NCBI GenBank assembly: GCA_963576725.1
Contig: OY755242.1
Location: 23,914,869 to 23,978,868, forward strand
Length of the DNA: 64,000 bases
Direction of reading: 5' to 3'
DNA from: Azorinus chamasolen
Lineage: Eukaryota > Mollusca > Bivalvia > Cardiida > Solecurtidae
The first letter of the stretch is position 1. Every line of letters begins with the position of its first letter. The position numbers and the translations under genes were made by a program. This document shows positions 20,299 to 30,971 of the stretch, one piece after another. Below the pieces are notes generated by a model. That model was not told the origin of the DNA. It ran no database searches and saw only the letters and a program-made list of their open reading frames with translations.

Positions 20299-21019
20299 AC
20301 CTAGGTGGGACAGTCTCTTTGCTTTTGAATCAATAAAGATCTATTATGACCCACACCTTCTGTGTTCATTATAGATATTCAGGTAATTCATTTTTATAAT
20401 GTCATTAATTCTTTACATGAATACTAATTAGGTAAAATGTTAATATATAATCAATTATTATCCAGCTACTTACGATCAATCTGTCACGTGCAAACAGATT
20501 GGACCCATAAGAGGCGCCAATTAATTTGTTGTCTCATCAGGATAAAATCTGGCCGACACTCGGTCAGTAGTTTCTCTAAAATGCGCGTGTTCGCGCGTGC
20601 TAATTATGTTACATTTAAAACTGCAACTCTCAATGACTGACTCCTGTTAAATGTTAGCATGTCAGACAAGTGTCGCCTATACAGACAGAAAGACAGACAC
20701 GTTCTTTATTCATCCAGGGTTTACTTATTCACCAGGGTTCATACAAGCTACTCAAGTTGTAGCAGTGTCGCTTCTAATTCATTTATAACAAAACAGTGTC
20801 ACGCATTTTGGGCCAGTTAGATTCCTATGTCAATATTACTGGTAGAATGAAAGTTTTACTAAATGGTTAGCATAGGGTCTATAATATTTCAAGATTTTAC
20901 CCTGATCCCACAGGACGTCAGCACAAAGTTGACCCCATATCGCAATGACATTGGGTCCAACCACGATCAGACGCTGTGTGATAACGTATATTCATCAGCT
21001 ATTGTACATATGCATGGAA
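20299..21019. other. Unassigned stretch with B2 tail and D core
   Basis: At about 20340-20445 a B2-like tail reads TTCTGTGTTCATTATAGATA to TACATGAATACTAATTAGG. At about 20492-20560 a D-like core reads AACAGATTGGACCCATAAGA and TTGTCTCATCAGGATAAAAT. No gene is visible. Confidence 0.5.
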
Positions 21020-21640
21020 TCGAAAAGAAAGGCTATTTAAACACGTAAGGTGTTTTCTAGCATATTTGCTAAACGCAAATTCCAAGTCCAATTGTGCGAC
21101 CTTGACCCTGGATAAACATACCGAGACACACCAATGCTTCTGTAGCATGTTCATATAAATAGTGTGGTGAAATTGGAGAAGGATCCGACTAGCAGAACTT
21201 GAGTTAGAGATGTTACCGACAGACAAACTGAGGCTAACATAATTGCTGAACGCAAAATCTAAGTCTAATTGTGCGACATTGACCTTAGATATACGTACCA
21301 TGCTACTGTTGCATGTCCAGATAAACAGTTTGATGAGATTTGAGAAGGATCCACAAAGCAGAACTTGAATTCGAGATGCTACAGGCAGACAAATTGAGGT
21401 TGACATATTTGCTAAGCGTCAATTGTGCGACCTTGACCTTGGATATACATACTAGGAAACACTAATACTACTGTATCATGCCCAGATAAATAGTGTGGTG
21501 AACTATGAAAAGGATCCACTGAGTAGAACTTGAGTTACAGATGTTACAGACGGACACATAGACGGACGTTCTCACGGATTGGGTGTATGTGGCTATTCTT
21601 TTGTTCGAAATAGCCACATAAACTGGAAAACCGATGAGAA
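21020..21640 (+). mobile_element. Pearl/Helentron-like element with three core units (HL2)
   Basis: Three tandem units of about 155-180 bp carry TTGTGCGACCTTGACC, GCATGTTCATATAAATAGTG and GAGAAGGATCC...GCAGAACTTGA. A GACGGAC-type run follows at about 21548-21566. A terminal hairpin with arms TGGCTATT and AATAGCCA and an A-rich tail ends the element. GGCTATTT near 21030 may be the left subterminal repeat. The 135-codon minus-strand open frame here is a product of the repeat. Confidence 0.65.
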
Positions 21641-21659
21641 CAAAATATATTTTGTTTTC

Positions 21660-21790
21660 ATGTAATTATCTAGTCCCATAAACAGGAACTGTTAGCGCGG
21701 ACAGACACACAGACAGACGGACGAACAGACAGACAGTGCCATTCCATAGTACGTCCCATTTTTTCAAACGGGAGTATAAAAACTTTAAAA
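21660..21790 (+). mobile_element. Pearl/Helentron-like 3' end (HL3)
   Basis: GTTAGCGCGGACAGACACAC, then GACAGACGGACGAACAGACA, end in a short hairpin: TACGTCCCATTTTTT, loop CAAA, CGGGAGTATAAAAA. The words GTTAGCGCGGACAGACACAC recur at about 27342, an isolated fragment. Confidence 0.5.
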
Positions 21791-22147
21791 CTGTCCTCCC
21801 TAATCAATATTCATGGAAGAAAAATGGCATCAGGAATATTTATTAGCTGTATATCATTTATAACGTAAATTTTCCAAGGGAATAATTTGCTCTTTCAAAA
21901 ACTGAAATTCGACCCCTCGCCTAGCCAAGTCTTCGGGAGAGAATTTATAATCCAATGACCGGTGTATACGCTTTACACTGGGCATCTAAAAGAACCAGAG
22001 AAACTCAATCGATATATAGGGCAGCCCGGGGCATCGTACCTGGATTACTCTATACCCACTCCCTCTCTCTGGGGCGTCTAGAAACGGACGGTAATTAACA
22101 CAAACAGACCAACAAAAACTGGAAAAGTCAGATCTATATCATGACAT
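21791..22147. other. Unassigned stretch
   Basis: No gene or repeat recognised. Confidence 0.5.
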
Positions 22148-22383
22148 TTAACCCATTCCCTCATATTGACGCCTTTGACGACTCTGTGAAAGTCACTGTG
22201 TTAAACCATTGTAATACATAGAACATTTGCTCCTATAGGAGCAAATGCTCTATTTATCACAATGGTTAAAACTACAAATTCTAAACTTTTCCTTTTCTCT
22301 AATTAATGCTCCTTTTCGGTAGATTAATTCAAAGAGGTTGTATTTAAAAATAACCTATGAGGTAATGGGTTAAGCAAACAGAG
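22148..22383 (-). mobile_element. TTAA-G MITE, reverse orientation
   Basis: TTAACCCATTCCCTCATATT to TATGAGGTAATGGGTTAA. The apex GCTCCTATAGGAGC is exact, while the outer left core arm is mutated (GTAATACATAGAAC). A B-core fragment (AAACAGAGCAAACCCGGTCA) follows to about 22470. Confidence 0.8.
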
Positions 22384-22532
22384 CAAACCCGGTCAAACGG
22401 CGTTTATAGGATTTTTATATGTTTGTAAATGCGTAAGAAAGTGCTTATATGAAGGCAAGGTTTAACTATAAATTTCAGTAACAACTAATGCCTGAATAAA
22501 TAATGGCACCAGATGCGTGTACTTACATCACA

Positions 22533-22747
22533 TTAACCCTTAAGCTGCTGAATGATTAAAACTGCTTCCTTCCCTTTCTGTATATTTATTAAACAAAATA
22601 GATTTGTATTTAACTTAATCACTGTAGAAAGCGATTTTTATTACAAACGATGCATACCCTGATCAAAGAGTTTCGTCAGATTCCCTTCGATCTGGGTCTT
22701 CACTGTTTGCAATAATGTATATACTCTGTTCCCACACATTAAGGGTT
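22533..22747 (+). mobile_element. TTAA-A-related MITE
   Basis: It starts TTAACCCTTAAGCTGCTGAA and ends CACACATTAAGGGTT. The core CATACCCTGATCAAAGAGTT and GATCTGGGTCTTCACTGTTT is an imperfect palindrome without the CTCC apex. The ends resemble family A but are distinct. Confidence 0.65.
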
Positions 22748-23122
22748 CAGGTATTTACCTTTAAAAAAATATAAGTTCTTCATGATCCTCAAAATCCTAG
22801 TGTACAACCTGTTGCTAGTTTTCATACTACGTAGGTTGAATGACAATAAACAAACACATGTGGCCCTGGTTAATCAATACGTTACACGGCCCCTGGTCTG
22901 GAAAAGAATTATATGGAAAGTCAAAGATCCAATAAACAAGTCAAACAGTGAGATTCATCTGAACTTAGAAGTACGTATGAGTACATGTACTTATCTGTTT
23001 TATGAGACCGGCTAGACGCTTGAATGTAATGACAATTTCTCATGTGTGGACACAATAATTGGGAAAACACATCGTCGTAAGTACATGCACCGAATAAAGC
23101 TGAATAGTTCCGATTAACATAT
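22748..23122. other. Unassigned stretch
   Basis: Short open frames on both strands show no motif. No repeat is recognised. Confidence 0.5.
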
Positions 23123-23345
23123 TTAACGCTTTCCTCCATAGGCTATTTTAGACCCAAACTCTTTGAATGAATCTACCCAAAAGGAGCATATACTAGAGAA
23201 AAGTAAAATTTTAGAATTTTGTAGTTTGAAACCAATGTGATAAATAGAACATTTGCTCCTATAGAAGCAAATTCATCACAATGGTTACAAGAAGTGGTTA
23301 TTACAGAGGCGTATAGAAAGGCGTATTTATGGAGGAAAGGGTTAA
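23123..23345 (+). mobile_element. TTAA-G MITE
   Basis: TTAACGCTTTCCTCCATAGG to TATGGAGGAAAGGGTTAA. The left core arm is intact up to GCTCCTATAGAAGC. The right arm has lost about 15 bases. Its right end uses a GGCGTATTTATGG sequence also seen in the G copy at 48738-48967, a sub-type of G. Confidence 0.75.
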
Positions 23346-23376
23346 TTATTTTCGTGCTGAAAAATAAAGTATGTTC

Positions 23377-23603
23377 ATTCATTCCCTCATAGTGACGCCC
23401 TTTGGTGTTTTTGTAAAAGTTACATTTTGAAACCATTGTGATAAATAGAGCATTTATGACATAGGAGCAAATGCTCTATTTATCACAGTGGTTTCAAAAC
23501 AACACACTATCTAAACTTTTCCTTTTGTCTAGTAAATGCTCCTTTTAAGTAGATCTATTCAAAGAGGTTGGATCTAAAAATAGTATAAGAGGTAATTGGT
23601 TAA
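23377..23603 (-). mobile_element. TTAA-G MITE, inverted relative to its neighbour
   Basis: It starts near CATTCCCTCATAGTGACG and ends AAGAGGTAATTGGTTAA. The core arms AACCATTGTGATAAATAGAG and CTCTATTTATCACAGTGGTT are intact. The apex is mutated to TATGACATAGGAGC. It lies about 32 bases from the preceding G copy in head-to-head orientation. Confidence 0.75.
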
Positions 23604-23904
23604 TAGCCTGATCCAAATACCCGATTTGTTGCACAATTTAAGAAACTAGTGACTGGGTGTCAAACAGCTTAGATTCTAATGAGACGCCGATTGAGTCAGA
23701 GCCTAATATAGCTCCAAGCTGTTTGTAATGGTACTACTGTTATAAAGGAGTCCTATTCTGGGTATTTAAGGTACTTGGTAAGTTAAAGGAAAAATGTAAT
23801 ACAAATACATGTAACCCACAAATAAGCTTCCTGTATGAAACACTCTCCTGTATAAAACAACCGCCAACTTGTTAAGATTCCTGTGTTTATATTGTCCACG
23901 TCCC
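23604..23904. other. Unassigned stretch with a D core
   Basis: AAACAGCTTAGATTCTAATG, GAGACGCCGATTGAG and GCTCCAAGCTGTTTG at about 23657-23730 form a decayed D core. Confidence 0.45.
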
Positions 23905-24235
23905 GAGGTTATAAAACGTTTTGCTTGAGTCTGAGATCATTCTCAAGCATCTGGGGCCATGCTTATAAAGCTTTTAGTTGAGTCCGAGTTTCGTTCTCAA
24001 GCTTTTCATTGGTCAGATTTGAGTTATCAAGCTTTTGATTGGTAAGATTTGAGCCAAAGGCTCAAATCTGACCAATCAAAAACTTGAGAACGAAACTCAG
24101 ACTCAACTAAAAGCTTTATAAGCATGGACCCTGGTTGGTCACATTCTGAGCTTGCCCTGAATCTGAATAATCAAACACTTGAGAATGATCTCAGACTCAG
24201 ACTAAGGAGTTTTATAACATTGGACCCTGGTTCAT
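23905..24235. mobile_element. Foldback M nested in an M-variant
   Basis: Outer arms GAGGTTATAAAACGTTTTGC ... TGAGATCATTCTCAAGCATC and AACACTTGAGAATGATCTCA ... GGAGTTTTATAACATTGGA match the compact variant at 24624-24740. A complete M hairpin (about 23952-24132, GCCATGCTTATAAAGC to GCTTTATAAGCATGG) sits between them. The inner M also has a local duplication of the TCAAGCTTTT...GATTTGAG segment. Confidence 0.7.
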
Positions 24236-24379
24236 TATCAATAAATAGTTAAATATCTACATGTATTTTACCATCTTTAAAAAGATTAGTCTTATTCTGT
24301 GTATTAAATATGTTAGCGTAATGTGGGACAAGGGCGGTACAGCAAGCACCGAAAAGATCTTGCTGCACGGCGACTGGCT

Positions 24380-24480
24380 TTCATTAACCTTTTCGCAGCC
24401 AATGTATATTATGAGATTATAGTTTGAGTCCCATATGAGACGTCGAGTAAGTAGGCGTCTATCCAGTATCCGAAGCGTCA
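24380..24480. mobile_element. TTAA-D MITE, partial
   Basis: TTAACCTTTTCGCAGCCAAT is a D-type end. The core TATAGTTTGAGTCCCATATG and AGACGTCGAGTAAGTAGGCG is decayed. The right end is absent. Confidence 0.5.
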
Positions 24481-24623
24481 CAATGGTTATGAAAGAAAAT
24501 ATATGAACAAGAATAGTTTCAACGACAACTAAAAAAAAACTTTGCAGATGGCAACATGTGATAGCAAAATAGTAAAGCAGTTCATCTGCGTTTGAAGAAT
24601 CCTATGTTTAACCAGTCCCTAGG

Positions 24624-24740
24624 TCCAAAGTTATAAAAAATCTGAGTCTGAGTCTGAAATCATTCTCAAGAATCTGATTGGTCAGATGCTTGAGAATGAT
24701 CTCAGACTCAAGCAAAAAGTTTTATAACCTCGGAGCCTGG
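24624..24740. mobile_element. Compact foldback M-variant
   Basis: A short hairpin: TCCAAAGTTATAAAAAATCT, GAAATCATTCTCAAGAATCT, centre GATTGGTCAGA, then GCTTGAGAATGATCTCAGAC to AAGTTTTATAACCTCGGA. It is the uninterrupted form of the outer element at 23905-24235. Confidence 0.7.
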
Positions 24741-24916
24741 TATCTGAAAACAGTTTTGACCGCACACTGTTCTCAAATTAGAGATAACATTTGCAAGCAA
24801 ACTGGACTCAGAGCTCACCAGGCTTCAAACTGAATGACACTTCCATCGTGTTCTTGAAAAGATATACGAGGAAACGGATTTCTGAACTGAATTATTAAAT
24901 ACAAAATAGTTCAGCA

Positions 24917-25110
24917 AGTGAACTTTTCGCTGCCACGTTTTCTTGTCTGCAATATTTGTCACCTGTTCTAATTGTTTTCTTCCTTTTTGTTTCAAAACCA
25001 AAATCATAGTACCGAGCAGTTTCGGTCCTGATGAGACGCCGAGTAACTCGGCGTCTCATCTGGATCGAACCTGTGTGCAAGGGCGATGACAGATACGTCA
25101 ATGGCAGCGA
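24917..25110 (+). mobile_element. TTAA-D MITE
   Basis: The ends are CTTTTCGCTGCCACGTTTTC and AATGGCAGCGAAAAAG; the outer TTAA is decayed. The core is GAGCAGTTTCGGTCCTGATG, then AGACGCCGAGTAACTCGGCG, TCTCATCTGGATCGAAC, an intact hairpin with arms GACGCCGAGT/ACTCGGCGTC. Confidence 0.7.
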
Positions 25111-25327
25111 AAAAGCAGAACTTTAAATTTTAAGATTAAATTACTCCAATACACATATCTGCTGGTACCAGACCTGTTTACCCACTGCGTAATTGTTAGT
25201 GAAACCTGGATTCTCAACAGGAAATAATCAGGATATAGATAAATCAGAAGTTAAACGTTCCGTGCACGCGCTGATATAAGACATCGCTACCCTTAATAAG
25301 TTGAGAAAATATTTGTTGTCTGATTTA

Positions 25328-25530
25328 CAGTAAAACAGCTCTAAACCGGGGGTCAATTTAGTATAAATATCGCACATTAAGGCAGGTTTCAGCTTAATGC
25401 AGGGTGAACGTCACGCAGAAAACTCCTGTATGAGCTTTCTGCATGACTTGTACTCTGCTTTAAGCAGCCATCTGCCTAAAAGTATCTAAATTCATATCTA
25501 CTAGGGTTCCAGTTAAGAGAGGTTTTACTG
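25328..25530 (+). mobile_element. TA-I MITE
   Basis: CAGTAAAACAGCTCTAAACC to TAAGAGAGGTTTTACTG. Inner arms are GGCAGGTTTCAGCTTAATGC and CTGCTTTAAGCAGCCATCTG. The apex is AACTCCTGTATGAGCTT. TA precedes it, but ATA follows. Confidence 0.75.
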
Positions 25531-25936
25531 ATATATTTCAAATTCGATTTTTCATTCTTTTCCCGACACATCGATCAGTATCAAACGTTATTTGATTCTA
25601 TTGCAACTAAACCTTAACACTGCCTCTGTCAAAATCGAATAAATGCTCACCTATAAAAACAGGAACTCGGTGTCTCGTCAAGATACACACTGTTTGATGC
25701 TTGGATTATGGATTAAAGAATAGGGGAAGAACATTCAACAATGGAAATGAAGGTGACGACACTACGTGGAGAAGATCTGCCTATCAGTTTTAAACAACTT
25801 GGATGCCGATGAGACACGGAGATCAAAGATGTTTGACGCTAGCTTATCAAGTTGTAATAAATCGAAAGAAAGTATAACTTGTAACACATCAGTGTTAGTA
25901 GGAGCAGGTACCATATTTTTCCAAGTAGGCTACAGG
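25531..25936. other. Unassigned stretch
   Basis: A D-arm fragment (AACTCGGTGTCTCGTCAAGA) lies at about 25665. No gene is recognised; the 84-codon frame from 25766 runs into the D element. Confidence 0.45.
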
Positions 25937-26143
25937 TTATCTCTTTCACTGCCGAATTGTGTCGTCTGCAAATCTAGTCGTCTGCTACAATATTTTTATT
26001 TTTCTTCATTTTTTATTTAAAAAATATTGACACTAACAAACCGTATGGATCCTGATGAGACGCCGAGTTACTCGGCGTCTCATCTGGATCCAAACTGTTT
26101 GCATAGGAAATTACAGATGTGACATTTACAGCGAAAGAGCTAA
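25937..26143 (+). mobile_element. TTAA-D MITE, reference copy
   Basis: The ends are TTATCTCTTTCACTGCCGAA and TTTACAGCGAAAGAGCTAA. The core is near-perfect: ACCGTATGGATCCTGATGAG, then ACGCCGAGTTACTCGGCGT, CTCATCTGGATCCAAACTGT. The arm CAAACAGTTTGGATCC (opposite strand) is also the head of the satellite monomer at 33366-38663. Confidence 0.75.
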
Positions 26144-26228
26144 GTAGCAGGTATACGGTTATATATTTTAGAAACAAACAGTATCTATTCCACATAGCAA
26201 TAAATGTTGACCCACTTTCTTTAGTGTA

Positions 26229-26436
26229 CAGTAAACCCCATCTAATGCAACCACCAAACACGGGCATAATTCTGGGTGCTAGAGGTAGGTGGTAGCTTAA
26301 TGCAGGACGAAAGTTACGCAGAAAGCTCCTATAGGAGCTTTCTGCGTAATAGCGTCCGTCCTGCATAAAGCAACCACATGCTTATAGGGGCAGATATGGT
26401 TATTCCTCAAGTGGTCGCATTAGAGAGGTTCTGCTG
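26229..26436 (+). mobile_element. TA-J MITE
   Basis: TA-flanked, CAGTAAACCCCATCTAATGC to TTAGAGAGGTTCTGCTG. The stem TTACGCAGAAAGCTCC has the exact apex GCTCCTATAGGAGC. Confidence 0.85.
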
Positions 26437-26547
26437 TATGTTGTTGGGAAGTTTCCCTGCAATTCTGGACTGTATAGGTTTGTACGGAAAGTAAACTAAC
26501 ATTGCTGAGTAAAGTTTCGATCGTTACAACCATTATTTCGTATCTGT

Positions 26548-26774
26548 TTTAACGCCTTTTAAAGCATTTGTTAACGGAGTAGACCAAGATAGAGACATTT
26601 GAGGTCAAAGTGACACAGGGTCTGCTCTGTTTGGTTATGATACTCGTATAATACAGATATGAGTCTACAGTTTCTGCCATGGCAAAACAATCATGTGTCC
26701 ATATGATATTTCAACAACTTATCTAATTAATATTAATGAAGTCATTGTTTCTTACATGAATATTCATGGAGTAA
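26548..26774 (+). mobile_element. TTAA-B2 MITE
   Basis: It starts TTTTAACGCCTTTTAAAGCA. The core is reduced (GGAGTAGACCAAGATAGAGA, GGGTCTGCTCTGTTTGG). The tail is TCTAATTAATATTAATGAAG and ACATGAATATTCATGGAGTA. Confidence 0.6.
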
Positions 26775-27476
26775 TACAATCCGAGTGATATGCAGTTTTG
26801 ATCTTAATACGACCCCGGGGTACTCGGTTTCTCATCTGGGTCCAAATGTTAGCATAGATGATAAATTGAGGAAGCAGAGAGCAAGTGAAATATTTAGGTT
26901 TTTTGAAAACCCAAGCATACTTTACCTTGGTGAAATAGTTTCGACACTTATTTAATTAAATTCGAAAATAAAGTGATTATCGTTTAAAGTTACATTATTC
27001 AGGACACCATTTTTCCATGTGAAAAACTGAAGAAAAAAACGAGTGTTTATCCTAAGTTTGTTTCATATCACTTGCAAACAAGTATCGATGGTCGAAATAT
27101 ATTTATTTACGAAGAAAATAACGAGAGTTACTACGGGAATCCCGTGTTAGACAGATCTTCCACTAAATGCAAATGAACTACTCTTACGTAATTGTGCTCC
27201 AAGAAAGTGAATTAAAAATGATGATTAAAAGCCGTGAATTACATTGACACAGTCCGCATTCACAGCTGATATCAGAAGAGAATAAAATAAAGTAAAAAAG
27301 ACTCCAGATGAAATACACCGTCGGTTTAAACTAAGAAAATGTTAGCGCGGACAGACACACAGACTTTGGTAGCAAAACGATCGCGGAAGTTGAGTCATAT
27401 AAAATAATTGGACATTAACGTCTCCAATACTTTACATTTAACAAGTTATATACCAATTTCAAATGAGTATGAATGC
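26775..27476. other. Unassigned stretch with a D core
   Basis: CAGTTTTGATCTTAATACGA and TACTCGGTTTCTCATCTGGG at about 26793-26840 form a decayed D core. A fragment at 27340-27365 matches HL3. No gene is visible. Confidence 0.5.
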
Positions 27477-28755
27477 CAATCTTTATAACAGAAAACAGCT
27501 AGTATCAATATGAGTCATATTACAGGTGGCAGCTAGTATCAATGTCAGTCTATATTACAGATGACAGCTAGTATCAATGTCAGTCTTATTACAGGTAACA
27601 GCTAGTATCAATGTCAGTCTTTATTACAGATGACAGCTAGTATCAATGTCAGTCTTTATTACTGATGACAGCTAGTATCGATGTCAGTCTTATTACAGGT
27701 GACAGCTAGTATCAATGTCAGTGTTATTACAGGTGACAGCTAGTATCAATGTTGGTCTTATAACAGATGACAACTAGTATCAATGTCAGCCGTATTACAG
27801 GTGGTAGCTGGTATTTATGTCAGTCTTTATTACAGGCGGCAGCTAGTATCGATGTCAGTCTTATTACAGATGACAGCTAGTATCAGTGTTAGTGTCTGTT
27901 GCAGGATGCAGTTAGTATCAATGTCAGTCGTATTACAAGTGGCAGCTTGTATCAATGTTAGTCTTTATTACAGGTGGCAGGTAAAGTATCAATGTCGGTC
28001 TTTATAATGGATGACAGCTATTATTAATGTCAGTCTTCATTACAGCCGGCAGCTATTACTTATGCAAGTCTTTAGTACAGATGACAGCTAGTAGCAATGT
28101 CAGTCTTTAATATGTATGACAGCTAGAATCAATGTCAGTCTTTATTACAGACGACAGTTAGTAGCAATGTCAGTCTTAACAGGTGGCAGCTAGTATCAAT
28201 GTCAGTCTTAACAGGTGGCAGCTAGTATCAATGTTAGTCTTAACAGGTAGCAGCTAATATGACAGAAGGTGGCAGGTATTATCAGTGGTAGTCTTTACAG
28301 TTACAACACGTGACATATAGTAGCAATATCAGTTTTAACCGGTGGAAGCTAGTATCAATGTTAGTGTTTCTTACAGGTGGCAGGAAGAATAAATGTTAGT
28401 CTTAACAGGTGGCAGCTAGTATCAACATCAGTCTTTATAACATATGACAGTTAGTATTAATGTCAGTCTTTATAACAGGTAGCAATTTGTGTTTTCAATT
28501 TTCAATTTGTATTGATGTCAGTCTTTAAATCAAGTAGCAGCTAGAATAAATGTCAGTCGTTATAACAGATGACGACTACAATCAATGTCAGTCTTTATAG
28601 CAGGTGACAGGTAGTATCAATGTCAGTCTTAACAGGTTACAGGTAGTATCATTGTCAGTCTTTATAACAGGTGACAACTAATACTAATGTTAGTCTTTAT
28701 ACATGTATTAGGTTGCAGCTTGTATCAATATCGGCCTTTATTACAGGTGGTAGCT
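27477..28755 (+). repeat. ~35-bp minisatellite derived from a TA-I MITE interior
   Basis: About 36 variable units (29-37 bp) read AGTATCAATGTCAGTCTTTA then TTACAGGTGGCAGCT. This aligns with the interior of TA-I copies: AGTATAAATATCAGTCTTGG then AGACAGGTGGCAGCT at 2997-3031. The array runs without a break into the rest of a TA element (28756-29112), so it expanded in place inside one copy. The left terminal repeat of that copy is not visible. Confidence 0.85.
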
Positions 28756-29112
28756 TCATGCAGAATAAAAGCCAGACAGAAGGCTTACACATATGTTTAC
28801 TGTATGATTTGTACCCTGCATTAACCAATTCCCTCATATTGCCGACTTTTGACGACTCTGTACAAGTCACTTTGTGAAACCATTGTGATAATAGAGCATT
28901 TGCTCCTATAGGAGCAAATGCTCTTTTTATCACAATGGTTTCAAACTACAAAATTCTATTTTTTCCTTTTCTCTAGTTAATGCTCCTTATCGGTAGATTT
29001 ATTCAAAGAGGCTGTATCTAAAATTAGCCTATGAGGTAATGGGTTAAGCAGACACCTTCCTGAAAAGAGTTATTTCTTAGATTTTCGGTTTCGGTCTCGA
29101 TAGGTTTTACTG
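28756..29112 (+). mobile_element. Right part of a TA-I MITE with nested TTAA-G
   Basis: CTTCATGCAGAATAAAAGCC leads to TACCCTGCATTAA. After the G element, TTAAGCAGACACCTTCCTGA continues to GATAGGTTTTACTG followed by TA. Intact I copies read CCCTGCATTAAGCAG across this point. Confidence 0.75.
28821..29047 (-). mobile_element. TTAA-G MITE nested at a TTAA of the TA-I MITE
   Basis: TTAACCAATTCCCTCATATT to ATGAGGTAATGGGTTAA. The core arm ACCATTGTGATAATAGAGCA and the apex GCTCCTATAGGAGC are intact. TTAA is present on both sides, once in unoccupied sites, which is the duplication expected for piggyBac-type insertion. Confidence 0.85.
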
Positions 29113-29944
29113 TATCACAACTTGTATTTTATGTTCCAATTCTAGTCGTCTATACTACGTGTACTAACGCTAGCAATGCAATCGCGACAACTGATTCAAT
29201 ATTAATACGATAAGGAAAAGCGATTATTTGATTTGCAATTCTAAACGTTTGTTTTCAATTGGACTTGGTTTACACTGCGGGGTAGTTCAAACAATGCCTT
29301 AATATCATATTTGTGTAATGCACAAAAAGTGCATCTATAAATACACTGTGCAAGGTCGATATGGGCTCAAAATGAATGGATTTGTTGATTAGACGAGTAC
29401 GGTTTTGTAAATCACCAGGGAAAACATATTTAGAGCATTTTCAGTGTAAACAAATGCATTGTTTTGGCTCATGTATAAATTGTGTAGGCTCTGTCAATGT
29501 TGGGCGTCGTCAGTGGGTGGCTGACATGTGGCAGTCAGTATCAATTACAGAAATGTAACAGGGACACACATGTAACAGCGTCACAGATAATATCATTTAA
29601 CAAAATAGACACATATGTGTCTCATAAATGAAAAAGTAGTAAAGTCAATCAGGAAAAGCCACACACAACACGCAGCCATCACCAAAACATCGATAGAACA
29701 TTTAAACTGGATTCGTTTATACGATCTAAAGTGAAGTTATAGTAACGTTTACATAAGAAGAAACGAAATTACTTACTTAGCACCCTACATTACAGTGATG
29801 GAATGATTAAAAAGGCATCTCAAAGCTCCTTCATAAGTGACACTCCCTTATGCGAAGTGTCCAGTTGCGGTGATTATAGATTCCCTGGAGTGATCGAGCA
29901 GTGTCCAGTCAGGGTCCATGGCCATCAGATATGGCGTATCAGGC
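29113..29944. other. Unassigned stretch
   Basis: No gene, hairpin or tandem repeat is recognised. Confidence 0.55.
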
Positions 29945-30078
29945 GTTGCAATATTGTATAAAATATATATTTATTGCATAATTGTATATCTTTATTGTAT
30001 AAAAAATATATTTATTGTATATTTTTATATATTTATTGTGTATTGAATAAATATATATTTTATTTTATACAATAATTA
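29945..30078. repeat. AT-rich TATTGTATA-type low-complexity tract
   Basis: Imperfect repeats of TATATTTATTGTATA occupy the tract. ACAATAAATATA-type complements make it partly self-complementary. Confidence 0.75.
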
Positions 30079-30530
30079 GTGACTTTCACCGACAATATCA
30101 ATATCAAGCTTGTAGAGATTTTTAGAAGATTATTATTTGAAAACATTGTGAATACACGATATCCATCCATGCTATCAGACCGGGACAATGCCTTAGAGAC
30201 CAGTTATATGGTGTTTCTACTTGAATTATATCGTATTTCTATTTCGAACCTCAGAGCCAACCTGTGCCCTAGAGAGGTTGGTTGTCGCTTTGGCGACTCG
30301 TTGTAAAAGCATGTTAATATTCTGAGAGAAAAAGTAGATGACTGCTCATCAAGAGTGATGATTTCTTTGATAAATAAGACACAGTTTATGGAAATCAATG
30401 GTCAAATAAGCTTTCAAGGACGATCGCAGCGAATGAACCCATCGAATTTTTAGCAGATTTCGGCCGGAGTTGAAAACCTTTTACTTATTATATAAAGCAA
30501 GGGTGTTCGCGATTATTTTTTTAATTTTAT
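30079..30530. other. Unassigned stretch
   Basis: Two overlapping open frames on opposite strands (75 and 64 codons) show no motif. I call no gene. Confidence 0.5.
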
Positions 30531-30570
30531 AAGTTTTTGTTTTTTTTGTGGGGGGGGGGGGGGGGGGGGG
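30531..30570 (+). repeat. T-run followed by a long G-run
   Basis: GTTTTTTTTGTG is followed by about 22 G. Such a run can form G-quadruplexes; its true length is uncertain in an assembly. Confidence 0.9.
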
Positions 30571-30971
30571 GACTATATTTTGATATGTTTTAAATACTTA
30601 TGACATGTGATTAAAAAAATAATGTATTTGTTATGGGGTTGTTGTTGAGAAATAGCATGCCAGGGGTACCTGTGATCCGAATGGAAATATAACGTTCTGT
30701 CCCGTAAAACCACCGATGTTATTCGCCCTTTTACAGACAAAAACGCCATTCGAGGTTTGCAAATAGAATAGACCCAAATCAGATGGCTCAGGTAGGAGCT
30801 GGCGGGCCATGGTCTGCTCGTTTTTGCTTTGTCTGTATGGAATTACATAGATATAATTCTAGTGTCTGCAATGGCTAAATATTTCTGTGTTAACATGCCA
30901 ATATCAATATTCATCCAAGTAATATTCGTTATACATTATGTTATATGAATATTCATGAAAACAGTAAAGGG
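30571..30971 (+). mobile_element. TTAA-B2 MITE, degraded (from about 30720)
   Basis: The B2 part runs from about 30720 (ATTCGCCCTTTTACAGACAA). Core: GAATAGACCCAAATCAGATG, GCTCAGGTAGGAGC, GGTCTGCTCG. The tail is ATGAATATTCATGAAAACAG to AGGGTTA. The preceding 150 bases are unassigned. Its right end shares GGGTTA with the start of the N element. Confidence 0.6.
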
